Below are positions 47,001 through 59,000 of a stretch of 64,000 bases of DNA, one piece after another. The notes beneath the pieces were generated by a model. That model worked only from the letters and a program-made list of their open reading frames with translations. It had not been told where the DNA came from and searched no databases. This DNA is from Nematostella vectensis. Its lineage: Eukaryota; Cnidaria; Anthozoa; Actiniaria; Edwardsiidae. Position 1 is the first letter of the stretch. Each line of letters starts with the position of its first letter. The stretch covers positions 5,196,001-5,260,000 of the forward strand of contig NC_064034.1 in assembly GCF_932526225.1 (NCBI RefSeq), in the 5' to 3' direction. The position numbers and the translations under genes were made by a program.

Positions 47001-50000
47001 TTAAAAGTAAGTTTACTATACATTTCGTGTCTGAACATGTTTACCTGGCTTCTACCCCTAGGTGAAGATCCACCTTAAAAGTTAGCTTGCTGTGTCAGTC
47101 GTTTACCTTGCCTTCACCCCTAGGTGAAGATCCACCTTAAAAGTTAGCTTGCTGTATATTTCGTGTCTGAACAGTCGTTTACCTGGCCTCTACCCCTAGG
47201 TGAAGATCCACCTTAGAAGTAAGTTTACTATACATTTCGTGTCTGAACAGTCGTTTACCTGGCCTCTACCCCTAGGTGGAGATCCACCTTTGAGATCAGC
47301 TGGCCATGCATCTCTAGTCCGAACACCGCGTCTGTCACCTTGAGGTCGCCATTGTGATCTTTTTCAGTGAACACGCCCATCGTGACGTAAAACGTGGCGG
47401 AGACAGTCACCGTCTGCGTGATGCTGACGTAGCCTTTGTAGAACTGAGAGACAAAGGAGAACAGCAAAAGGCTACAAGCATCTTGGAAAATAAAACAGCA
47501 ACAGCTGAAAAGCGAGGAACCTAGACGGAAAAAATCACCTTCTTCCCCTTCTTCCACTTTGATAGTACGGAAATAAGCGGAATTTGCGCTCCTCAAGATA
47601 GGTACTGCGTTGTGAATTTGATGTCATGCTGAAAATCTTCAAAACATTTCCATACTTACAATAAGCGAAGAAGGGTTCGCGCATTCGCAGCGTTAGTGTT
47701 TTTCCAAGAATGCCAATATATAGTAGAAACTTTTTAGACCTTCGACCTTTTGGATCGAATAAAAGCTCGCTTAGTTAGTTCATAGCCTTTGACGGAAGTA
47801 TTTGAAATTAGAACCTTCGAAAGTTTCCGCTATGACGAGGATAAATATTTAACTATATCTGAGATGTGAATAGCCAAATTATGTCTGTTTAACTGACCGG
47901 TATCTTGATGCTATTTTCATGGCTCTTGCGGAAGGTGAACATCTCTTTGTCAACGTCCCTTCGAGTGCGACGACGAGAAGGATGCAGCTGATGCAGTTCA
48001 GCCTCGGTCACGGCGGATCCATTTACTATCGTCAACACGGGAAGGACCTCCACGAGCACGTAATCCCTATTAGTGTGCGAGGAGATGACCTGAAGGACAT
48101 CGGGATGTTGAAACCAGCGGTAATAATAACCAACTAGTGGTTACCAGTGAAATATTCACGAAAAGCAATTATTTGTTGTATAAAACTCTTTAAGAAATTA
48201 TTAATCATTCAATGTATTGGACTTCCTGGTGCTTTAGTGGAATAGTATGCGTCGTCGTAAACATTAATTAAACAAATGCCTCCCTTTTGAGTCCCAAATA
48301 AATTTATCACATATTTAATTTACCTTATAAAAATGTGAAAAGGCGCTCTCTATAAAACATTCCACATTTTCCTATATCCGTGTTGGAAACCCGGTGTATC
48401 GTGTTTTTGGCGAGAATCGGACAACCAAATTCAAACCATGCCGGTTCGCACGTTCATATGTTGGGTGGATCGTTGAGTGGATCGTTAATCCTCGCTTTGT
48501 TGGATTTCTTGGGCTTTGTGTGTTATTTGGTTGTCAATTTCATACCTTTTAATGAAAATCGATGTGACATAAAAGGTATTTGGGTCTGAAAACACAAAAT
48601 TACCGCCAACTATTTGTAATGAGCAAACCTTTTGCTTTTTTTAAAAATCGAAAAGTACTTACTTCTTATATTGGGATTGATCTGATAAAATAAGCGTTTA
48701 TGCACTGTCCTTTAATGGATTGAATTAAAGTTGTTCAAAAGTCTTGCAGTTGTAGATAAAAGCTCTCTTTTCCCAGTTTTCTTGTTTGCGAACCGTTTTG
48801 TCCATCAGCGTCGTCATCATTATTATTATTACAATCATCATCTTAATCATTTCATCAGAAGCAGCAGCAGCATTATTACCACCATTGTAATTGACATTAC
48901 AACCTCCACAGTAATTGCATTACCAATTCTCATCATCACATAATAACAACTATAAATATAACCAAAACATCAACAGCATCTCTTCACGAACGTTATACAC
49001 CTTATGTAAGCGTGTAACTCAAAACTTGTCGTTAGATTAATTACTCTCCACCAACTTACTTTGGCTAACACGGGTTTGCTCCGCCTGCCTGCGATTGTAT
49101 CATTGATGGAGATATCTTTCAGCTCACTATTCAGATCAGTTATGACTAGTCCAGGGTTGTTGTCACCTCCTGTGCAGATGATATCTTCATCATTTGCTGG
49201 TCGCCGAGGCTTGAACCTGTTTCACAACCACAGCAGTTAACTCTCCACAGTACGCGCAGAAACAAAGATCTTTAAAGTCAACGTAATGCCGAAGTGAAAT
49301 TAGGAAGCATCATCAAAATTTATTTTGCCGTTATATCTATCGCCGCAAAAAATAAAGAAATAAGGAATTGTTTCTCATATATAAAGGGATATTGTTTCTC
49401 ATAAGTATATTTTTGTAGCCAGTAGTAGTAGTTGACCTCTAGCAACAGCACAGTAGTTACAATGACCTGGCTACCCCCATATCTAATCTGGTTTGCAATT
49501 GAAATCAAGCTACTTTACCCATCAAGAGCTTACCTTCTGCTCCATGTGGTATCTTGACTACATCGTTCCAGTGTAGTTTGAATAAACAGCGCATGCTCAG
49601 TTTGGTTAAGGTGCGTGACACGCTCCAGGAAGCCGTGACTCTCGGGTGCGATTACTACGTCACCTGGTTCGGTTTCTACCGCGCTGGCCCGGTCCATAAC
49701 CAAGTAGTATGACTTGCTATAGGTATCCACGCCAATCTCGTACATGTGACCAACGCATTTAAAAACATTAACATCTAGACAGACAAACAAGAACAGTCTT
49801 ACAAAGAAAAGATATGCGTTGGCAAAGCCTCAAAAGCGGGGTAGCCTTACTTTTTAAATCTCTTTAGCGTTTTTAAGAAATTTCCCCCTTGGAGCATGCT
49901 CCCGAAACCCCACAGATACAGGTTCTATATCAAAGTACTCTTGTCTCAAAATACTACTTAAGCTCCCAGATATTTTGCCAAGTTCCACCGCCGCAGAAAA

Positions 50001-53000
50001 AGTAAGCGTCTTACCCGTAGATATTTTCTGAAGCGTGACATTCCCGTTGAGCGTGACGCGTCCGGTCATTAGTCCGCTGAGGTCCTTCATGTCCGGAGAC
50101 TCGTCCTCTGTTACTTCGTCCATGATTGGCTCAGGAATTACCTTTTCCGAAAAGTCGGCGTACTGAACTACTTCTTCGATTTTGGCGCGAGAAGTGAGCA
50201 TTACCATATACGGACCTGTACAACATGAAGAACATCAAAGGTTTGGAGAGCTGTCACATGAAGAGAGAAGACTTCTAAGCATTTAGCCATTAGTCCCACC
50301 GCTAGAGCTAGCCTCTATGTGTTCGAAGATGCAAATCCGTGCGACAGCAAGTTCAAGGGAACAGTAAACGAAAGTCACTCACCTATATCATCCGTCTGAT
50401 TAACTTTGTGCATTATCCCCCCGGCTTGCTTACTGGCGATAATTTGACCAGCCTTTACCCCGAGGTCACGTGGTGCTATGATGATGGGTGTGGCCTCGTC
50501 TTGTCCAGGGAGCAGTACTGGACAGTTGTATAATGTGGTGGCGTTCGCGTCAATCACGATGACGTTGCCATGCAACACCGTATTGTTGATTCTACTGGTG
50601 TTTGAGTAGTCCACTTTGACGAAGCCGTCAGGGCATCGTGTGGTGTTCCATGAGCGGCACTTGCCTTCCTCCTGCACAGCGAAGCAGTAAATAATTTATA
50701 AAATACAATGGATAGTACGCGTGCTATGATAAGTTCTACGTGTGGTGTTCCATGAGCGGCACTTGCCTTCCTCTTGCACAGCGAAGCAGTAAATAATTTA
50801 TAAAATACAATGGATAGTACGCGTGCTACGATTTGTTCTACGTGTAGTGTTCCATGAGCGGCACTTGCCTTCCTCCTGCACAGCGACGCAGTAAATAATT
50901 TATAAAATACATTGCACAGTACACGTGTTATGATGTGGTTTTAAATGAGCTGAACTTGCCTTCCTCCTAGATAGCGAATCAGAAAAGTGTCTACAAAATA
51001 CATTGCAGAGTACACGTGCTATGATTGGTTCTACATGTGGTGTTGAATGAGCGGCACTTGCCTTCTTCCTAGAATCAGAAAAGAGCTCATAAAATGCCTA
51101 CATACACACCTCACGGTTGTAGCACATCTCCAGGTCGTTGCAAGTTTGGCAGGATTCTTTGTTGGTATCAGGACGTGTAAAGTTACATTGCTTTCTCGTG
51201 CAGTCCACGTGCTTTCAAAACAAGCAGAAACAAACGTGAGAATGGAAATGGCCATCTAATAGGCACAACACTTCTAGTACCTGAATCTTCCGGGAGCAGT
51301 GGTTCTCGCTGCCGACTGTGTAGCAGTTGTGGTAGAACCAGTCGGGACACGGCTCTTGATGAGGCCTGGTCTGGTTACCCGGCATGCATTGCTGCGCGGA
51401 GTCGCACCATCCGCAGTTGGGGTCTTGGTTACATGTGTTACAACGGGTGTATTTACCGCAGTACGAGTACGTACAGCCGCGACCCTGCAAGGGACATCAT
51501 ACTATTTACCGCGACACAACTGCGTATACCCGCGTACGACCACGACCCTGGTTGCAATACGAATAAATATGTTCAACCACCACGATCCTCACGACCTGTA
51601 ATTAACAGGCCCTATGTACATAAAAACTTCACCCTGAAAAAGGAGTATTATTTATAGCAAAAATATATACCTGCGTCCCTGAATTAAAGCTAATAATTTT
51701 GCAATCTGCAATACGAAAATCATTTGTAATAATACGTATAGATGCTCATTGTATGACCAAAGGTATTCATACCAGAAATCCCGTCATGCACTTGCAGACG
51801 TTGGGCCCGACGCACGTGCCAAACCCGGAACACTCGTGGACGTCCCGACAATGGAACTGGGAGCAGTCATGCCCTGTCCAGCCGCGGTAGCAGAAGCACG
51901 TGGAGCCGATACAGTCGCCATTGTGGAAGCATCCATTAGGGCAGCGCACAACTGAATAAAATGATACAAGTTGATAAGTGGTGGGTTGAAGGAAACGAGC
52001 ATTTAGGTAGATAAAGGTTATATTCAAGGAAATTATGTTAAAATTGATTGTTCAAAAGAAAATGGCTTTTTTGTTTTTTGGTGTGTAAAAATCTACAAAC
52101 TTGAGTTTCATCTCTACTCTGCACAATACACACTTCTCACTCTTTTCACACTAGTATTAAACTCAGACATCAGCTAGAATTACCAGACTCAAACCACCTG
52201 TGGTCTTCTGCACTCACTACCTTCCACTACCTTCCACTACCTTAAACAGGTATAATTTCTAATTCTGACAGAGAATTCGTATACATATCCACGGACCTGC
52301 ACTTCGACTGCACCCAAACGGGTAAAGGCTTTGATTGGACACACTTTTGACACGGCCATCAGGGGTGAAAAGTCGCAAGGCGTGGCCTGAAGGGGTATCG
52401 GTCTCGTTCAAGACCCATACAGGCACAGGAGGTTTGCCGTCCGGTCGCTTGTTGGACATGAGTGATGCGAGTAGTAGCCTGTCACCAGATGATTCCAGTG
52501 ACAACAAGTGACCGCCGTAATACTGAAATATTGAAACCAAAAAAAAAAACTGTTGGCATGCAAACGATGACTTGAAACTACCGCTAACTATACCATTTTC
52601 CTTGTATTTGCTTCAGATAGTTACCGTATTTTCACCGCCAGTAACTCGGACCTTTGATAACTTAAACTCACATTACTTCAAAGTAATTTAAGTAATGTTC
52701 TAGCTTTGATAAATTGAACCACCTCATGACGAAAGGCAAGACGGATCTTTACAAAACCATTTATACTGCAGTCATCTTATGGGGCTTGTTTTTGTGATAT
52801 TTTAATACTACTTATATATAAAAACTTCCCTCTGACCTTGCAGTAATGGTCCGCTTGATGGTACGTCCTCGCACCAGGCCGATACACAAAACACGTGGCG
52901 CCTGCGTTCATCCAGTCAGCGGGACAACCGACTGCAAAATCAGGCAAAAAAGTGTATGAATATGAGGATTTAGATCGACTGATTATCAAATAGGGTACAT

Positions 53001-56000
53001 ATAATTAAATATCATAGGCTTCAAGTGAGTTATAAGGGGAAGCATTTTACTCTAAATTTGTATCAGAAAAAGTAAGGCAAGAGAAGAGATTGAAATAGCT
53101 CGTTTATAAAGATGATATTTGCTGGACTGGTTAGAAACGCTTTCGAGACCATTTTACTGATTGCTTAAGGGTAAACTAAATTTTTGAAGATGCGGGTATA
53201 CCATTGTGGCCCTAAATCTCGGCTGCGTGATCATGGGTGGGTACAGGGGGGATGGAGCAACACGATTGAACATGCGACACCCGCAAAGCATCCTTACATG
53301 AAAACCGATTCCGAGGTTGTATCCTGTTGAAGGGCTCGAAAAGCACCAAGGGTAATCTATAATCGTCTTCGTTGTCTCTGATCCGGGACTCCACAGTAGG
53401 CTTGAGTCCGAACCCGAACCAGTTCCTCGTTGCGTTGACCGGGTCGCTGACGGCGGACAAGGTGGTGTCGAGTTCGTAAAGGTTATAAGGGTTCTTGAGG
53501 CTGTTGCCATGGTATTCCAAAGGTCCATTAGTGCGGATAGTCGCGCCGTAATCATTAGCCGTGCCGTAATTCAGGAAAAAATGGTTGTTCTCGCATTTTT
53601 GTCGGACTTTCTTGTCGGAAAAGGTGTACTCCATGGTAAACAGCCCAGAGTTATTGTAGAAGAGATTTCCGTGGATGCTTGTTGCAACGTTCAGGATTTT
53701 AAGAGTACTGTGTTGAGCATTCTGAAATCCAGTACCAGCATTGCTTCCAAAAACATTATCTCTTAGACCAACGTTACCTAATGACTCCAAGTTGGAAGAT
53801 TCTAAGAAAACGGCTTCTTTTTCATTTTCCAAGAGCGTATTCCCGTAAATGAGGCTTCCAGTCTTCCTCTTTCCTTCGCTAGTTTTAATCTTGAGGTGCA
53901 CGCCTCCGCCGGGGTTCCCGGTTATGTAATTATTTGTCAGGGATACCGTCATGTCGACAGTATCGCCCGCCACGCCTCCTGATGCTTCCTGCGTGTCCGA
54001 CTCGCCATTGCCTATTATCGTACAGCGATGAATTGAGGCGCGCCGCGTGACGGAGGTGGTCGACTCGTACAAGATGCCATGCTCACGGTGATTGGTCAGT
54101 TCGGAGTTTAACAACTCGTGACGTGTTTCTAAGAAAAGCAACTCATAGATTTAGAGAAAGTAGGAGATAACGTTGGGTACTTTTGTGTGTCATTCCCTTG
54201 TCCGGACAAGGGAACTAAGGGACGACTCGAACGATGTGCCAGTCATATTCTGAGAATTATAACCTCAGAACTTTGTACTACTAGGGTACTTTGTTTGTTA
54301 AAAAGGTAAACCAAAGTATTTTTCCTCAGAGCATAAGTGTAATATATCTGGAGCTTTAACATTCTCATGGCGCATGGCGCATGGCACATGGTTTCACTGA
54401 GTTTTCACTTGATTTTTTGTTAGGCACAACAGAGCGACGATGCTCCTCGAGCAATCAGGGAGCCCAGAGTAATGGTACACCCACCTCGATCACAGCCTAC
54501 AAAGTGTATGTCGTCCAGCGTGACGAAGTTTCTGTAGTGGTAGTTACTGGTCTTGTTGTACGAGCCGACGAAGACCAGCACATAGTCGTCATCGAGGTCT
54601 TGTAGATCTAGGATCACTTTAGTCCAATCTAGGACTTTGGGATGAGGAGGTTTCCATAGCGGCGTGAATTCCGTTGACCCGGAGAACACGGAATACCCCT
54701 TGCGGCGAAACAGCTCAAGCGCGGACCTCCCATCTCGGCCGAGCCTGTAGTAGAACACCAGCGAACAAATGTTGGAGCCTCGCGATACAGTCCTGCTCAC
54801 GAGAGCCGAGCGGCCGGTGAGAGAAGGCCAGCGGGTGTTCCCCACGTAGAGAAGGTTACCTGATGCATGAAACATGATTTCGAACAACTTATTATGAGCG
54901 TCGATCTGGCAAATACAACGGTGATGGTGAGGATAGTTAATTAAAATACCATCCACGAAGAAAATCTGATACTTTATTAATGATATGTTAAAAAACTGAG
55001 TGTTTTCCAGTATTGTAAAAGTGTAAAGGATTAGACAAAACCAAATTTAGTAATCCGATGTGACCACACAAATTTGCAAGAAATCAGAATACTGTTCCTT
55101 TCGTATATGCTACTTTAAAGGTAGAGACTGCTCCGTTTATCCCAACCTTTACTATACCAACATAAGTCCCCCCACACCCCTCAAGCAAGCCCCACACATC
55201 TCCCTTTTATTTCCGCCGTACCTTGGTTGTGATAGTAGGAGTGGTCTGACCCCGCTTGGTACGTGTGCCAATCATCCGTTACCCGCCATTTCATGGTCAT
55301 GTTGACCCCGTTAATAGTAAGATTGTCAAACGTCTGCCATCCGCACATGCCTGTGTCAAACGTGCACGGGTTGTCTAGGAAGAGCAGAGTGTCAGAAAAC
55401 ATCATCATCTCATTATCATCATCATCAATTATAATAATCATCACACACAATAGCATTACCAGGCCCGAAAAAATCACGATTACGACCATTGTTAATATCA
55501 TTACATCGCCATACACCTACACAGGCATTAAGAAGACCAACACCACCATCGCTACTATTGTAATCATAGCTATTACAATCAATAGTGAGACACCGTTTCA
55601 ACTCCTTATCAAACACCATTATCCTTTACTTACATTTGGAATCCAAGTCAAACGAATCCACTTCAAACATGACCTTGCTATTGACGTTTCCAGACCACCA
55701 GAGAAGAGCCTTGTCCTTCACAACAAAGATGTCTTTATGGACCAGCGACCGTACATCGTCACCTGACCTGTCCACCAACACAGGTCCACCGACATCCGAG
55801 TACAAACGTACCACATGCGACGTCACGGAGTGATACAAGAGACGAATTCTGACGCCTTTACCGGGCTCTACCCTGATGAGCTTGGAGCAACTAAGAGGCG
55901 ACGATGCAGATATGAGTCCAGGAAGATCAAAGTATATGAGGGTTGGGCCAGTTATAAGCAATGAAGCGACAGCATCGCAGATAGATAGCTTCCCATAGTG

Positions 56001-59000
56001 GACTCCCGACATGACGACTTCGTTGGGTTCATAGAACACAACGCCCTTAGCCACTTTCGTCACTTTTAAGTTTTCCAGCTTAACGTCTTTTTCTGTTTGT
56101 ACAAACACAAGTCCATCACCACCAAGGTTTGCCAGCTTGCTGTCAAAGATGTGGGTGTCTGAGTTGGGTAGAGATTTCACTCCGTCACCCGTACTATTAA
56201 GAATTTCGATATTGTTTAACACGGGAGAAGTCTGTACCATCTCAATGCACGCAACGTCCTGTCGTGCATGCTTGCCACAATAGGTAAACCGCGCATGCTC
56301 CAACACAGACTGCTGCTGGATATCCCAGCTTTCATTGTGGGCGACAAACCGGATGTTTCCCCATGGTCTCGCCTCGCATGTTATCTGTACGTACGTTTTG
56401 GCGACGCAAGAGGCATTCAGTAGCGCGGTCTGCTCGCATTCGTCATAAGAAGACTCGTTACCACTACAAGTCAGCTGGTATGGCAAGGAATCCATTCGCT
56501 CGAGGTGAGCCTTTGACCAGGAATATTTCTTGGACTCCGAGACGTATCCCAGCTGCTTGCAAACAACATGGGTGTCCCTAATAGTCCACTGGTCTGACCA
56601 GCAAACGGGGTACCAGTTGTTTTCTTGTAAAATTTCCAAGGTACCTTCCCATGGGTAAGTACCATCACGCAACCTTAGGGTCTCTTTCCCGCTCGGTCGC
56701 AGGAGAGTGAATTTGATATTTTTGTTAAAAGTTCCTTTAGCATTCAGCGTGCCGAGCACAAGTAAGCTTGTCCCTGCTTTGAACTTCAATTCAACATTTG
56801 GTTCAATGGTTAACGTCACGTTTGGTAGGATAGTGACATCAGAAGTTATTTCATAAGGGCTTGCTTCCTCTGTTAATGTCGTAGACTCGTAGAGTCGTCC
56901 CATTAACTTTGCACCCTGAAGCCCACTTGTACTCTGACCAGCGGATACTCTATCAAAGTCATTCGCACTTAGCAAAAACGGTCTAAAGTCCAACGAGAAT
57001 AAGTCAAAGTTGTCATCAAAATCGAGAACTCTATCGGCGACGTCTTGTGCTGTGCGCGAGCCCCACCAGTTGTGACTAACATCGAGTCGATTCCTCTGAG
57101 AACGCGCAGGTACCGATATGCAGAACTCTTGATCAAAGTCGGGGTTGACGAATCTGTTGTGCCAGAACCGCGTTGTCTTATGCTGCAACATTCCACTAAG
57201 GGTAACAGCACAAGAACCACTTCCGCTCATCATCCAACTGGTATAGTTGTTATTGGAAAGAGTATTATCGACAAGGGTCAAATTCTTGGTGGGTTGTGGC
57301 AGAGTGTGGACTGACTGGAGCATCAGGACATTACGTCCGGTATTTAGTTGGAAGGTGTTTTCCGTGATTGAAGTGACATCTTCCAGCCTTCGCGCTGTTA
57401 TAACAGCCAGTTCATAGCATGTGTTGTCGGTGAAGACATTGTTACTAATATAAACAGGTCCGTTAGCAGCTGTTTCTCTTAAAAACACAATCCCTCCATC
57501 GTTGTAAGCAAACATATTTTCTGATACAACCAGTTTTGTTGCTTTCTTCAGAATATCTATAACTGCATTAGGATTGCATTTATTCCTGAAAAACTTGTTG
57601 CTCTTCAACAAGAGAGGCCCAGAGCCTGAAGATCCTGAACCAGACCGAATAACCGCTGTACCTGCATTTCCCAAAAATGTATTTCCAGTGAACAACCACT
57701 CGGTTCCTGGAAAACCCTGTGCAATGTCTATAGTGACGTGGCGGTTTTGTATAATTTGGCACGAAGCGAACTCAACCCTTGCCGAATACGAGCTATGATA
57801 GTAGCTAACGAACGAGTAAAGGCAACCAAGCTTGTTGTACGCAAAGACACTATTCTGCGCCGATAGATCTACCCGCATATATCGATTACTACCGTCTAGT
57901 TTCACGGCTCGCTCACCACTTTTCGTGATGCTGGAATTCAAAATTCTTACAAACTTACGGTCACCCGTCTCGATCCAAATACCATTAGCCCTAGATCCAT
58001 TCACGGTGGAGTTGACGATTTCTATTGATCCGGCAAATTTATTCAAGGAGATGCCCTGGTTATTGTTATCAAGGACACAAGATGACACAACACCGCGTGT
58101 GAGGTGGCCCAGATTGATGGATAATCCCGCGCCTAATGATCTGCTGATGGAGCAGTTACGGATGAGAAGGTCCTCAAGGTGGTTGGACCCCACTATCGAG
58201 ATACCGCCGGGGTTGTTGTTTGAGTCAAAGATCGAATTGGTTATCTCAACGGTGCTTGTTATTGGCTGGACGTCATCTGCAAGGGAATAAGTAAAAACAT
58301 CAAATGTCGGAAAAGTATAATATTTCCTTTTTTTTCACATAAGAGCAAAAGGTTAGATAAAAGTGAGGGAAACGTTGGAATCGCGGAGGAAATTTGGTGT
58401 GAAAATGAGAAATACACACATTTAATCATGACCCACCTGCGACTGAAAACACGAGCAAATGAAAGGAAAGTGCGTATCCATTCCTCTTGTACAGACGAAA
58501 CAGCATTCTTTCGGAGGTCGAATTAAACGTCTGCCTACTGGCCCACGAGGCAGGGTTAAGGTTCCAGATCATAGAGCTGCTACCATCATCGCCATCATAC
58601 ATACGGAGGGAGCTATACCTGGTATCAAAACTCAAATAAACCACCTGTACAGCGATCTTGAATCCCTTGTCGGAAACAAACACGTGATCACAGCTCAAAC
58701 CAGGGTTCCCACCATAAGATGAAGTCATGTACGTAACGGTATCCTTGGTAACGAAGGTTCTATTTCTGTCACAGATATCCCGGATCGTGTAGACTCCAGG
58801 GCTGGCCATGTGAGGTACGTGTGTGTAGGACACGTCCCAAGGGTTGTGATAGCCTACGCCAGGACCCTTGGAAGCCCAGATTCGCACATCTGAGACCCGC
58901 ACGTAAGGCGACCCCGCCCAGATACCGTACGACTCAGTGTGGGAAATATCGGAATCTGGCATCAGGGACTTACTAAGGAATGGGCTCAAGTGGACCACAT

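Noticed and set aside
45979-47289. CRISPR-like array
   Set aside because: Units are continuous 76-bp tandem copies without unique spacers, in a eukaryotic intron.
47919-48137. 72-codon plus-strand ORF
   Set aside because: Reverse shadow of exon 17; exon 17 has good splice sites and matching phase on both sides.
49862-50014. Extension of exon 14 to a stop ([12 protein letters not shown] onward)
   Set aside because: It ends in TAA before the next GTAAGG donor and does not fit the phase of exon 15; the 50015 donor does. Kept as a possible alternative truncated isoform only.
55263-55766. 167-codon plus-strand ORF rich in Ile, Thr and Ser
   Set aside because: Covers MAM exon 5, low-complexity intron sequence and exon 4 in reverse; a shadow.
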